Positions 53,315 to 63,384 are shown, numbered from the stretch's first letter. The stretch is 64,000 bases of DNA from Rhodococcus sp. SBT000017 (GCF_003688915.1 NZ_REFU01000001.1:3100001-3164000), one strand, 5' to 3'. Numbers and translations: made by a program. Notes: generated from the sequence alone by a model not told the origin.

Positions 53315-53499
53315 AGGCTCCACTCCCGCGCACCTGGGTCATTCCGCAGGCTCCACTCCCGCGCACCTGTGTCATTCCGCAGGCTCCACTCCCGCGCACC
53401 TGGGTCATTCCGCAGGCTCCACTCCCGCGCACCTGGGTCATTCCGAAGGCTCCACTCCCGCGCACCTGCGCGTCAGCGCTCCCGCGCGTCAGCGCTCCA
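53315..53499. repeat. 33-bp tandem repeat array
   Basis: Four nearly identical 33-base units start at 53315, 53348, 53381 and 53414 (consensus begins AGGCTCCACTCCCGCGCACC), and a fifth is cut at 53468. Only single-base differences separate the copies. It is followed by two copies of a 16-base unit (GCGCGTCAGCGCTCCC) at 53468-53499. The array fills the gap between the potassium channel promoter and the ABC ATPase stop. Confidence 0.93.
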
Positions 53500-53502
53500 C
53501 TA

Positions 53503-54582
<1,080 letters not shown>

Positions 54583-54630
54583 GATGGTGGTCCCTTCACC
54601 GGCAGGAACGTGCCGGACGATCCGAGTGAG

Positions 54631-54646
54631 GTTCACATATATGAAT
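54631..54646. promoter_or_regulatory. GTTC-N8-GAA(C) operator, ATPase/epimerase divergent promoter
   Basis: GTTCACATATATGAAT matches the palindrome GTTC-N8-GAAC except at the last base. It lies between the divergent ATPase and dehydrogenase-like gene and matches sites at 56832, 56851 and 57944. The likely ligand is the IclR regulator at 62.5 kb. Confidence 0.55.
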
Positions 54647-54730
54647 GAATGCCAGAATGCTGACTTCGTTTAGAAGTATGTACTACTGTGATGCCCATTA
54701 CAAGGTTTCCATCGAAGGAGTTCGAGAAGA

Positions 54731-55554
54731 ATGACCGACACCGTTTCACGAGTGCTCATCACCGGAGCCGCGGGCAACATGGGCGCGATGCTCCGGCCGC
54801 TACTGGCGGCTCCCGGCCGCATGCTGCGCCTGTTCGATATCGCCGAGATCAGCGACATCGATTCTGCTACCGAGGAATTCGTGCAGGGATCGGTCACCGA
54901 TCGCGCCGCGGTGGCCGCTGCGGTGGACGGTGTCGACGCGATTGTGCACCTCGGCGGATTGAGCACCGAGGACTCGTGGGCCAACATCCTGTCGGTCAAC
55001 GTCGACGGCACTCAGGCCGTGTTCGAGGCCGCGGTGACGCACGGAGTCACCCGCGTGGTGGTGGCGTCGAGCAATCACGCGGTCGGCTTCTGGACGCACG
55101 ACGAGGCGGGTGGCGAACCGCTTCCGGGGACGCCGCTCCACGACCCGACGGCTTCTACGGGTGGAGCAAGGCCGCAGTGGAAGCCCTGGGCCGGATGTAC
55201 CACGACCGCTTCGGCATCGACGTCGTCAATCTCCGTATCGGCTCGAGCTTCGACGCGCCGCCGAACTACCGTGGCCTGGCCACCTGGATGTCCCCTGCCG
55301 ATACTGCCCGGCTGATCGAGGCGTCACTGTCGGACAGCGCCAAGGGTTTTCACACAGTGTGGGGCATCTCGAAGAACTCGCGCGCGTGGTGGTCCGGCAG
55401 CGAGGGTGCGGAGATCGGATACCTGCCTCGCGACGACGCGGAACAGTTCGCCGAGCAGTTCCTGGCCGAGCACGAGTGGACGTTCTCCGACCCGATCCTG
55501 CAGCGAGTCGGCGGAGCGTTCTGCGACCACCCGCTCGGCCAACGAATGCGGTGA
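54731..55554 (+). pseudogene. Frameshifted NAD-dependent uronate-dehydrogenase-like gene
   Basis: The frame from 54731 encodes an SDR N-terminus (VLITGAAGNMGAMLRPLL, then VHLGGLSTEDSW and ASSNHAVGFW) up to about residue 136. The continuation PDGFYGWSKAAVEALGRMYHDRFGIDVVNLRIGSSF, with the catalytic YxxxK, lies in another frame from 55141 to 55554. One base is missing (or two are extra) at about 55136-55141. The sum, about 274 residues, is the normal length for uronate dehydrogenases, which oxidise uronates to aldarolactones. Everything else is intact, so it is a recent mutation or a sequencing error. Confidence 0.8.
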
Positions 55555-55563
55555 TGCACGTTC

Positions 55564-55621
55564 TGCTCCACTCGACCACCCCGACTACGGGATTCCGCGC
55601 CGAGGCCGGTCGAGTGGAGCA
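55564..55621. terminator. Hairpin between convergent genes
   Basis: TGCTCCACTCGACC (55564-55577) pairs perfectly with 55608-55621 around a 30-base loop. It lies just after the dehydrogenase-like gene and just before the end of the convergent gene, so it can end both transcripts. Confidence 0.75.
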
Positions 55622-55635
55622 CCCGTTGCAGACCC

Positions 55636-56805
55636 CTACGAATACGTTGTGACGATCGACCCCAACGCATCGAGCTGGGGTCGATTGACGAGACCGAGGT
55701 GATAGAGGTGCAGCTCGTTCGCCCCGGCGTCGACCGCCGCAGCCACGTGCGCGGCCACCTCGTCGAGCTTCTTCGGCGGCAGTACCGATACATAGGCACC
55801 CACATCCACCCCGTCGCCGACGGCAGCGCGGGTGGCCTCGACCACCGACACGGTCTCGGCCGTCGCAGGCCAGGCCGAGACGAGTACCGCGTCGACATCG
55901 GCCGGTGCGGCAGCGGTCAGCGCAGGCGAGGGGCCCGTCTTCCATGGATCGGGATGACTGTGCAACGTCACGCGTGCCGACGGTGCCTGGTCACGCACGG
56001 CGGCAAGCACTTCGCCGCGAAGGTGATCGGCGTCGGCGTGACGGACCGCCACCACCGCATCGATCTCGTCGGCGGCCAACACGTCCGTGATCGCCGCACC
56101 TGCAGGCAAAGTTCCGGCCGACAGCGCGTCGACGCCGTCGCGCAGCTTCTGCGTCACCTTCGCCGAGTCGACGCCCCGCTCGCTCCACGCGTCGAGCTCG
56201 CGCGGCGTGCAGCTGATCGACATCAGGGTGTCGCCGATTCCGGGGAACGCGCCGTCCGTCTTCTCGTGTGGTCCGACATGCGCGAAACCGAGCTGTCCGC
56301 AGGCCTCGACGGACACGCCGTGTACCTCGACGCCGCGTATCGCCTCGGCGGCGAGCGTCGCGCAGTACCGAACGATGTCGGGATGCCCTGGAGCGAGCGC
56401 ATAGCGATAGGCGTCTCCGAAACAGTTGACGACGGTCGCGTCGGGATGGGTGTGGCCGAGAATTGTGCTGTGCGTCAGTACGATCCAGGCGTTCACCAGA
56501 AATCCGGCGTCGAGCAGGATGGCCGCCGCCTCGCCGAACGCGTCCTGGGCCCCGCCCCAGTCGGCCGTTTTCGCTGTGATCGCGTGGCCGGCCCAGGCCT
56601 CGGGACGCACCGGCCGGTACAGCGCGGCGTGATGGGCGTCGACCACCTTGTGCTGCGGGTGCAGCGGAGTTGCCGCCCTGGTGGAGTGATAGGTCGCGGC
56701 GAGCGAGATCTCACGCACCCCGAGCCTGCGGGCGCGCTCGACGAAGTGAGGATCACCGAGTACGTCCCAGGGATAGGCGTGCGCGACGATGCGGTCGACG
56801 GTCAT
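55636..56805 (-). CDS. Uncharacterised TIM-barrel-like protein in sugar-acid cluster
   Basis: A 389-residue soluble protein I cannot place in a named family. The N-terminus (AHAYPWDVLGDPHFVERARRLGVREISLAATYHSTRA) and C-terminus (DAGANELHLYHLGLVNRPQLDAL) look like strands and helices of an (alpha/beta) barrel; HPQHKVVDAHHA, THSTILGHTHPD and RVTLHSHPDPW provide His and Asp that could bind a metal. There is no signal peptide. I use ATG 56805, where AAGGA lies 9 bases upstream; ATG 56814 sits directly on that site. It is divergent from the hydrolase, across two palindromes. An epimerase- or hydrolase-like role is guesswork. Confidence 0.7.
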   Translation of the reverse strand: MTVDRIVAHAYPWDVLGDPHFVERARRLGVREISLAATYHSTRAATPLHPQHKVVDAHHAALYRPVRPEAWAGHAITAKTADWGGAQDAFGEAAAILLDAGFLVNAWIVLTHSTILGHTHPDATVVNCFGDAYRYALAPGHPDIVRYCATLAAEAIRGVEVHGVSVEACGQLGFAHVGPHEKTDGAFPGIGDTLMSISCTPRELDAWSERGVDSAKVTQKLRDGVDALSAGTLPAGAAITDVLAADEIDAVVAVRHADADHLRGEVLAAVRDQAPSARVTLHSHPDPWKTGPSPALTAAAPADVDAVLVSAWPATAETVSVVEATRAAVGDGVDVGAYVSVLPPKKLDEVAAHVAAAVDAGANELHLYHLGLVNRPQLDALGSIVTTYS

Positions 56806-56831
56806 AGGGGTCATCCTTCGATGGCTGATTT

Positions 56832-56866
56832 GTTCGATAGAGAGAACTGAGTTCACACATGGGAAC
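56832..56866. promoter_or_regulatory. Two tandem GTTC-N8-GAAC palindromes
   Basis: GTTCGATAGAGAGAAC (56832-56847) and GTTCACACATGGGAAC (56851-56866) are both perfect in their four-base arms and lie three bases apart. The second contains the ATG of the hydrolase gene (56859). They occupy the whole divergent promoter, so a bound protein would block both genes. Confidence 0.6.
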
Positions 56867-57875
56867 ACAATTCGAGCCCGGCTGTCCACGATTCGCCCGT
56901 CGCGCGGCAATAGGGAAGGCCCTCGGAGTCACCGAAACCCCACCGCCCCCGCACGTGACACGCGGTCGCAGGTGGATACGTGACGGCGTCCGCGGAGTGG
57001 AACTGACCTGGAACGACACGTCTGCGTGGCTGCTGACGCCCCCGGAAGCAGAGCACCCACTGCCCGCGATCCTGCTCATGCACGGCCACGACGGGGTGAA
57101 GTTCTACGGCAAGGAGAAGGTGGCCGACGGTCCCGACGGCATCGCGCCCGGCATCGCCGCACTGCGCGAGCACGGGTACGACGGCGGTGCGCCCGCAGTG
57201 GGCCTGGTGGCAGCGGGTTTCGCGGTCCTGATCCACGACGTGTTCCCGTGGGGCTCCCGCCGGGTGCCGTGGGAGCAGCTTCCCGAGCGGGCTCGCCGGG
57301 CCGGAGCACACCTGGACGGACTGGAGCGATACGAGGCGGCCGCCCGCGAGCACGAGCACGGCCTGGCGAAAGTGGCTGCGCTGCAGAGCAGCTCGCTGGC
57401 AGGCCGGATACTGACCGAAGATCTGACGGCGCTGCACGTGCTACGCGCCTGCGCCGAGGTGGATCCCGATCGCATCGCCTCCGCCGGATTCTCCGGCGGC
57501 GGAGCCCGCGTCGCACATCTACTGGCCTGCAGCGACCGACTGCGAGCCGGGGTGATCACCGCCTCGATGAGCACGTACGCCGACATCGCCGACGGTCGTG
57601 CGGACGACACCAGCTGGCTGATGATCACTCCGGGCATGCCAGCAGTCTGCGACTGGCCGGAGATCGCGGGCTCGGCCGCCCCGACTCCGCTACTGGTCCA
57701 ATTCGCCGAGCAGGACTCACATTTCGGTACGGCAGGCATGCGCGACGCCGAGGCATCGTTGCGTCGCGACTACGAAGGCTCCAAAACCCTGTCGATTCAA
57801 TGGTTTTCGGAGCCACACCGCTTCACGGCGGCGATGCAGGACGCCGCAGCGAGCTGGTTGAGGCTGCACGTGTGA
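56859..57875 (+). CDS. Alpha/beta hydrolase (dienelactone hydrolase/acetyl esterase-like)
   Basis: A 338-residue alpha/beta hydrolase. Oxyanion region AILLMHGHDGVKFYG, nucleophile in SAGFSGGGARVA near 208, acid in QFAEQDSHFG near 285 and His in FSEPHRFTAAM near 322. The large insert at 90-150 is common in acetyl xylan esterase and dienelactone hydrolase relatives. In a sugar-acid cluster, a lactonase or ester hydrolase is plausible. No signal peptide, so it is cytosolic. The ATG lies inside an operator palindrome. Confidence 0.82.
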   Translation: MGTQFEPGCPRFARRAAIGKALGVTETPPPPHVTRGRRWIRDGVRGVELTWNDTSAWLLTPPEAEHPLPAILLMHGHDGVKFYGKEKVADGPDGIAPGIAALREHGYDGGAPAVGLVAAGFAVLIHDVFPWGSRRVPWEQLPERARRAGAHLDGLERYEAAAREHEHGLAKVAALQSSSLAGRILTEDLTALHVLRACAEVDPDRIASAGFSGGGARVAHLLACSDRLRAGVITASMSTYADIADGRADDTSWLMITPGMPAVCDWPEIAGSAAPTPLLVQFAEQDSHFGTAGMRDAEASLRRDYEGSKTLSIQWFSEPHRFTAAMQDAAASWLRLHV

Positions 57876-57925
57876 CCGGCCATGCTTGACAGCGCTTGTG
57901 ACTGCCGTCATAGTTGGTCCAGAAA

Positions 57926-57959
57926 TTCACATAGCAGACGACAGTTCAGATATGTGAAC
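57926..57959 (+). promoter_or_regulatory. GTTC-N8-GAAC operator before sugar importer
   Basis: GTTCAGATATGTGAAC (57944-57959) is a perfect 16-base member of the motif, and a half site TTCACATA lies at 57926-57933. They are about 100 bases before the first permease, where the promoter is expected. Confidence 0.6.
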
Positions 57960-58060
57960 AGCACAGACTTTCCACTGCCCGGCTCCTCAGGGCCGGAAGA
58001 ACCCGCCAGACCCACTCGCCGGCTCCCCGATCCGGCCCCGAACGCTTCGGAGCGTCCCCC

Positions 58061-59011
58061 ATGGTCACCACCACACCACCCCGGTCGGGAGGCACCCGTG
58101 CGCAGAGCTCGGCCGTCCCTCCCGTCCGGCCGAAACGCAAGCGCCGCATCTCGGCCCCGTACATTCTGATCGCACCGGTCGTCATCCTGCTCGCCGTGTT
58201 CATCTTCTACCCGGTCGGCAGTGTCTTCTACTACAGCCTGCAGTTCTACAACCCGACGACGCCGTGGGACAACGGCTTCGCCGGCCTCGAGAACTTCAAG
58301 TTGATGTTCGCCGACGACCTGTTCTGGAACAGCCTGCTCGTCACCGCCAAGTGGGTCGGCGTTCAGGTCGTGTTCCAGCTGATCCTCGGCCTCGGACTGG
58401 CTCTCCTGGTCAACGAGGTCTTCCGTGGACGCGGACTGGCCCGAGCCCTGGTGTTCTCTCCCTGGGCCGTCTCCGGTGTGCTCACCACCGGTATCTGGCT
58501 GCTGATCTACAACCCGTCGACCGGGTTGTTCAAACTACTCGGAGACATGGGCATCGGCGACGGCACCGCCGCACCGATCGCAGATCCGGACACCGCGTTC
58601 TGGGCCACCAGCGTCGCCGAGCTCTGGCGCGGTGTTCCGTTCTTCGCCATTCTCATCCTCGCCGAACTGCAGAGTGCACCCAAGGACCTGTACGAGGCAG
58701 CGAACGTGGACGGTGCGAACCGCTGGCAGCGCTTCCGATTCGTGACACTGCCGCACCTGAAGGCCGTGATCATCCTGTCGACCCTGCTGCGCGGGGTCTG
58801 GGAGTTCAACAACGTCGATCTTCTGTACACCCTCACCGCAGGCGGACCGGCCGACGTCACCACGACGTTGCCGCTCTACGTCTCTCAGCTCGCCACCACC
58901 GCGCAGGACTTCGGATACGGATCGGCTCTGACCACCGTGGCCTTCGTCATCCTGCTGTTCTGCTCGATCCTCTACTTGCGCCTCAGCAAATTCAACAGCG
59001 ATAAGGCCTGA
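58061..59011 (+). CDS. Sugar ABC importer permease 1
   Basis: A 316-residue MalF-type permease: charged N-terminus (PVRPKRKRRIS), six membrane helices, EAA loop DLYEAANVDGANRWQRFRFVTLP. ATG preceded by GGAG. It heads the permease-permease-binding protein-dehydratase run, with only 5 bases to the next gene. It needs the ATPase at 53.5 kb or another shared ATPase. Confidence 0.93.
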   Translation: MVTTTPPRSGGTRAQSSAVPPVRPKRKRRISAPYILIAPVVILLAVFIFYPVGSVFYYSLQFYNPTTPWDNGFAGLENFKLMFADDLFWNSLLVTAKWVGVQVVFQLILGLGLALLVNEVFRGRGLARALVFSPWAVSGVLTTGIWLLIYNPSTGLFKLLGDMGIGDGTAAPIADPDTAFWATSVAELWRGVPFFAILILAELQSAPKDLYEAANVDGANRWQRFRFVTLPHLKAVIILSTLLRGVWEFNNVDLLYTLTAGGPADVTTTLPLYVSQLATTAQDFGYGSALTTVAFVILLFCSILYLRLSKFNSDKA

Positions 59012-59016
59012 CGCAC

Positions 59017-59898
59017 ATGACCACTACCGCAGATCGTCCCGTCGTGACCACGCCGCCGCAGGACCACTCCGAGAAGGTGCGCGTGCATCGCACCAAGCCC
59101 CGCGTGTTCAGCGTCGGCCTTCCGTTGGCCGTCTACCTGCTCTTCACCCTCGTCCCGTTCTACTGGATGATCGTCTTCGCATTCCGGCCCGCCGGTTCCA
59201 ATTCGATGCTCCCCTGGCCCATCACGCTCGACCATTTCGACACCGTCTGGAACACACTCGGTTTCAGCTTCTTCTTCAAGAACAGCCTCATCGTGGCCGG
59301 CCTGTCTCTCGTGCTCACCACCTTCGTTGCACTGGCGACCGGCTATGCGTTGGCACGCTTCAAGTTCCGCGCCAAGATACCCCTGGTGATGGCCCTGCTG
59401 TGCAGCCAGTTCGTGCCCGGTGCGATGCTGCTCATCCCGCTGTTCCAGGTGTTCCGCGAGATGGGACTGGTGAACAACCTGTTCGGCCTCATCGTCGCCG
59501 ACACCGTTTTCCAACTGCCGCTGGCGGCAATGTTGATGGCCGGCTTCATCTCTCAGATTCCCGTGGAACTCGAGGAGGCCGCGATGGTCGACGGCTGCTC
59601 GCGCCTGAAGGCCTTCCGCATCATCATGCTGCCGCTGCTGCGCCCCGGCCTGATCGCCGTCGGTTCCTTCGCGTTCATCGGCAGTTGGAACAACTTCCTG
59701 TTCGGCCTGATGTTCATCAGCAGCCAGGACAAGTTCACCCTCCCAGTCGGATTGAGCTACACGATCGGTTCCTACAACGTCGACTTCGGCGTCCTCGCGG
59801 CCGGCGGTCTGATCGCCGCGGTACCGGTGGTCGCTGTGTTCGCCGTCATCCAGAAGTACCTCGTCCAGGGCCTCAGCGCCGGCGCGGTCAAGGGCTGA
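59017..59898 (+). CDS. Sugar ABC importer permease 2
   Basis: A 293-residue MalG-type permease with six membrane helices and EAA loop ELEEAAMVDGCSRLKAFRIIMLP. It begins 5 bases after permease 1. Together they form the membrane channel for the binding protein encoded next. Confidence 0.93.
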   Translation: MTTTADRPVVTTPPQDHSEKVRVHRTKPRVFSVGLPLAVYLLFTLVPFYWMIVFAFRPAGSNSMLPWPITLDHFDTVWNTLGFSFFFKNSLIVAGLSLVLTTFVALATGYALARFKFRAKIPLVMALLCSQFVPGAMLLIPLFQVFREMGLVNNLFGLIVADTVFQLPLAAMLMAGFISQIPVELEEAAMVDGCSRLKAFRIIMLPLLRPGLIAVGSFAFIGSWNNFLFGLMFISSQDKFTLPVGLSYTIGSYNVDFGVLAAGGLIAAVPVVAVFAVIQKYLVQGLSAGAVKG

Positions 59899-59900
59899 TC

Positions 59901-61247
59901 ATGACGCACGGAAAGAGAATCGACATGAATCGACGCACCCTGCTGCGCACCACCCTCGTCGGCGCGGTCGCGACGCTGGTGCTGGCATCCTGCAGTTCCG
60001 AGACCTCACTGCCCGACGGTGAACTCGGAGATCCGAACAGTGGCACCCTCACCTTCTGGGACAACAATGCCGGACCGGATCGAACCCCGTTGTACGAGGA
60101 ACTGATTCGACGCTTCGAGGAGGTCAATCCCGGCATCGACATCCAGTACGTCGGGCTACCATCCGACAGTGCTCAGCAGAAGTATCAGACGGCTCTCGCC
60201 GGTGGGTCGGCACCCGATCTGGGGATCGTGTCCACCGCATATCTGGCGCCTCTCGTCGCGCAGGATGCCGTCATTCCGCTCGACGACTTCATGGCGTCCT
60301 CTCCGCAGCGCGGCGAGTACGACCCGAAGATCATCGAGTCGGCGATGGAGTCCGGTGGCGGTGAGAACCTGTACGGTCTGCCGTTCACCAGCAACAACGC
60401 GACGCTGTGGTATCGGGCGGATTGGTTCGACGAGGCCGGCATCGAGCCTCCGGAGACGTGGGACGAATTCTACGACGCTGCAGACGAACTGACCGACAAG
60501 TCCGATGGCCGCTACGGGTTCACCATCCGAGGCGGTGCCGGTTCGATCTACCCGTTGCTGCAGCACATGTTCGCCACCACCGGCATCGACAACTTCTTCG
60601 ACGGCAGCGAATCCACCGTCAACCGGCCCGAGATGGTGCAGGCCATCGAACGTTTCGCCGCCCTGTACGACGTGGACACCCCCACCGCCGACGTCAACAA
60701 CGGCTTCCCGCAGATGGTCGCCAGCTTCGGCGGTGGCTCGGTGGCGATGATGCAGCACAACCTCGGATCGTTGAGCAATCACCGTAAGGCGCTCGGCGAC
60801 AACGTCGGTGCCGTCGCACTGCCCCGCGCCGACAACGGTGTCCGTACGGTGATGACGGACCCGTTCCCGTCCTACACGGTGTTCAAGAGCAGCAAGCATC
60901 AGGCTGCGGCCTGGAAGTTCCTCGAGTTCATGACCTCGCCGGAATCGCAGGCCTACTGGAACGAGAACGTGGGTCAGATTCCGGTCAACGCCGCCGCTCG
61001 CTCCGCTCCCGCCTTCCAGGCGATGCCGTCGGTGCAAGCTGCTCAGGCCGCCCTCGACGATCCGGAGACGGTGCTGGTCACCCCACCGGACTACCTGCCG
61101 GATTTCGGCAAGATCGTTCAGGTTCAGATGCTGGGCCAGTGGCAGAAGGTCCTCATCGGGCAACTCAGCGCTCAGGACTTTGCCGACGACTTCGCCGAGA
61201 AGCTCGACCGCTCCAAGGCCAAATACGATGCCCGACAGGGTAAATAG
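59901..61247 (+). CDS. Sugar-binding lipoprotein
   Basis: A 448-residue solute-binding protein of family 1. The signal peptide has a twin-arginine-like MNRRTLLRTTLVG and lipobox LASC, so the mature protein is a lipoprotein, perhaps exported by Tat. The carbohydrate-binding body is typical (LTFWDNNAGPDRTPLYEELI, then TSNNATLWYRADWFDEAG). ATG 59901 has AAGGG upstream; ATG 59925, at the Arg pair with GGAAAGAG upstream, is equally good. Ligand probably a sugar acid or oligosaccharide, judged from neighbours. Confidence 0.92.
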   Translation: MTHGKRIDMNRRTLLRTTLVGAVATLVLASCSSETSLPDGELGDPNSGTLTFWDNNAGPDRTPLYEELIRRFEEVNPGIDIQYVGLPSDSAQQKYQTALAGGSAPDLGIVSTAYLAPLVAQDAVIPLDDFMASSPQRGEYDPKIIESAMESGGGENLYGLPFTSNNATLWYRADWFDEAGIEPPETWDEFYDAADELTDKSDGRYGFTIRGGAGSIYPLLQHMFATTGIDNFFDGSESTVNRPEMVQAIERFAALYDVDTPTADVNNGFPQMVASFGGGSVAMMQHNLGSLSNHRKALGDNVGAVALPRADNGVRTVMTDPFPSYTVFKSSKHQAAAWKFLEFMTSPESQAYWNENVGQIPVNAAARSAPAFQAMPSVQAAQAALDDPETVLVTPPDYLPDFGKIVQVQMLGQWQKVLIGQLSAQDFADDFAEKLDRSKAKYDARQGK

Positions 61248-61260
61248 GGGATTCACAGCC

Positions 61261-62421
61261 ATGTCCAGCGTCATCACCGAGGTTGCCGTCCAGGTCTTCA
61301 AGACCGAGGCGCGCACCGCCGTCGATTCCTACGGGCATCGACACCCCGGACCGTCCGTCCCGACCACCCAGGCACTGTTGCGCATCACCGATTCCGACGG
61401 CGTCAGCGGCTACGTCCTGGGCAAGCCCAACTACCTGCGCGAAGACCAAGTGGAGCAACACTTCCGGCCGGTCATGATCGGCACCGACCCGTTGCACCGC
61501 GAGGAGATGGACCGCAAGTTCGCGATCCGACAGCGCACCAGAGCCGTCGAACTGCCCGAGCACACCTGCAGCTACCTCGATCAGGCACTGTGGGATCTGG
61601 CGGGCAACCGGTTCGACACCCCGGTGTGGAAGCTGCTCGGCGGGGCCCGCAGCGAGGTCAAGGCCTACGCGAGCACCATGTGTGGAGACACCATCGAGGG
61701 CGGACTGTCGAGCCCGCAGGAGTACGCGGATTTCGCTGTGGCGCTGAAGAATCAGGGCTACCAGGGAATCAAACTGCACACTTGGATGCCGCCGCTCGAA
61801 GGGGCACCGAGCCTCACCAGGGACATCGAGGCCTGCGCCGCGGTGCGAGATGCCGTCGGGCCCGGGTTCTCGTTGATGCTCGACGGCTATCACTGGTACT
61901 CGCGTAGCGATGCGCTCGAGCTCGGCCGCGAACTGGACGCGCTGAAGTTCGATTGGTTCGAGGAGCCGATGGACGAGTTCTCGATGCGCTCGTACAAATG
62001 GCTCGCGAATCAGATCGACACTCCGGTGATCGGCCCGGAGACCACTCCTGGTCGGCATCGTTCGCGGGCGGACTGGATCGCCGACGAGGCATGCGACATC
62101 CTGCGAGTCGGCGCGATGAACGGCGGCGGCATCACGCCTGCACTCAAGACGGTGCACATGGCCGACGGGTTCGGGCTCGAGTGCGAGATCCACGGCAACG
62201 GTGCACCCAATCTGGCGCTCGTCGGCGGTGCCCCCAACATCCAGTGGTACGAGCGCGGCCTGCTGCATCCGCTGGTGGACTACGACTGGGTGCCACCACA
62301 CCTGAAGTCCATCGTCGACCCGATCGACGCGAACGGAATGGTGCAGATGCCGACCTGTCCGGGCCTGGGCGAGGACATCGACCTCGAGTACATCTCGAAC
62401 AATCTGATCGCCGAGTACTGA
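61261..62421 (+). CDS. Enolase-superfamily sugar-acid dehydratase (MR/MLE type)
   Basis: A 386-residue barrel enzyme of the mandelate racemase branch. The magnesium ligands D208, E234 and E260 are spaced 26 and 26 residues as in mandelate racemase (D195, E221, E247). K171-L-H173 lies at the catalytic Lys position, and H311 takes the place of the His partner. These enzymes usually dehydrate aldonates or aldarates to keto acids. The exact substrate is not given by sequence. It starts 13 bases after the binding protein stop, so it is in the import operon. Confidence 0.9.
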   Translation: MSSVITEVAVQVFKTEARTAVDSYGHRHPGPSVPTTQALLRITDSDGVSGYVLGKPNYLREDQVEQHFRPVMIGTDPLHREEMDRKFAIRQRTRAVELPEHTCSYLDQALWDLAGNRFDTPVWKLLGGARSEVKAYASTMCGDTIEGGLSSPQEYADFAVALKNQGYQGIKLHTWMPPLEGAPSLTRDIEACAAVRDAVGPGFSLMLDGYHWYSRSDALELGRELDALKFDWFEEPMDEFSMRSYKWLANQIDTPVIGPETTPGRHRSRADWIADEACDILRVGAMNGGGITPALKTVHMADGFGLECEIHGNGAPNLALVGGAPNIQWYERGLLHPLVDYDWVPPHLKSIVDPIDANGMVQMPTCPGLGEDIDLEYISNNLIAEY

Positions 62422-62449
62422 TGGCCGTCGACAATATCGGTGTCCGCGT

Positions 62450-62465
62450 ATGAAACATCGTTCAT
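62450..62465. promoter_or_regulatory. Palindrome before iclR gene
   Basis: ATGAAACATCGTTCAT has perfect five-base arms (ATGAA and TTCAT) with six bases between. It lies 20 bases before the IclR start. The arms are the mirror of the GTTC-N8-GAAC motif, so it may be an autoregulatory site or a different one. Confidence 0.4.
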
Positions 62466-62484
62466 CATGAGGGACACTGTCTTC

Positions 62485-63282
62485 ATGGTGAACGATGTCA
62501 CGGCCACAGCTGCGCCGGATAGTCAGCCGGTGAAGTCGGCCGAACGCACGATCCACATCCTCGAGACCCTGGCGGCGTCCCCCACGCGCATGAGTCTCGG
62601 CGAGCTCCAGGAGGCCTGCGGGTACCCACGGTCGAGTCTGCACGCCCTGCTCCGGACGCTCAAGGACCTGCGCTGGATCGAGGCCGACGAGTCCGGCTCG
62701 CGGTACGGCATCGGCACCCACGCCCTGCTCACCGGCACGTCCTACCTCGACAAGGACTCCGTCGTCGGCCGAGCCGCGGCAGTGCTCGAAACACTGCGCT
62801 CCGATGTGCGGCACACCGTGCACTTCGCCAGACGCGACGAGGACTGCGTCATCTACCTCGCCAGCCGCGGTTCCAAGCTCGAGGTGCGTCGCATGCACCG
62901 CGTCGGACGCAAGTTGCCGTGCCACGTCACCGCCCTCGGGCAAGCACTGCTCGCCGAGCTGACGACCGACGAGGTGACGACGCTACTTCCGAAGAAGCTC
63001 GAGCGGTACACCGCGAACACCATCGTCGACCGAGATGCCCTCATCGCCGAACTCGCTCAGGTGCGCAGGCGCGGCTGGTCGCTCGAGCAGGAGCAGGGCA
63101 CTGTCGGCGTGGTGTGCATCGCGACCGTCGTGCCGTATCGAATTCCTGCCACCGATGCGCTGAGTGTCTCGATGCCCGCCGGGATCGCCTCCTACCCCGG
63201 CGAACTGGAACGTATCGCCGGCGTGCTGACCGAACACGCCGCCGCCTGGGCACGCGAACTGCGCGCCGAGGGAGTTCGCTGA
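62485..63282 (+). CDS. IclR-family transcriptional regulator
   Basis: A 265-residue regulator. Winged helix: SAERTIHILETLAASPTRMS then ACGYPRSSLHALLRTLKDLRW. The C-terminal effector domain has the GAF-like RMHRVGRKLPCHVTALGQALLAEL. It is the only regulator in the sugar-acid cluster and probably binds the GTTC-N8-GAAC sites; the effector would be the imported sugar acid or a keto acid. I use ATG 62485, with GAGGGA 10 bases upstream; ATG 62467 has no such site. Confidence 0.9.
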   Translation: MVNDVTATAAPDSQPVKSAERTIHILETLAASPTRMSLGELQEACGYPRSSLHALLRTLKDLRWIEADESGSRYGIGTHALLTGTSYLDKDSVVGRAAAVLETLRSDVRHTVHFARRDEDCVIYLASRGSKLEVRRMHRVGRKLPCHVTALGQALLAELTTDEVTTLLPKKLERYTANTIVDRDALIAELAQVRRRGWSLEQEQGTVGVVCIATVVPYRIPATDALSVSMPAGIASYPGELERIAGVLTEHAAAWARELRAEGVR

Positions 63283-63384
63283 CGTACCCGGATGCGTGTC
63301 CTACGTCCACCGAACGCCGACCAGGCGGGTAACGTCGGAAACGAGCTGAAGACTTACTGTTCGATCGCGAAGAAGGACACCTTC

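Noticed and set aside
53241..53465. N-terminal extension of the potassium channel through the 33-bp repeats
   Set aside because: It would add about 75 Cys/Gly-rich residues before the normal channel start; the leaderless GTG at 53240 gives the family length.
53315..53468. CRISPR array
   Set aside because: The 33-base units are contiguous with no spacers, and no cas genes are near.
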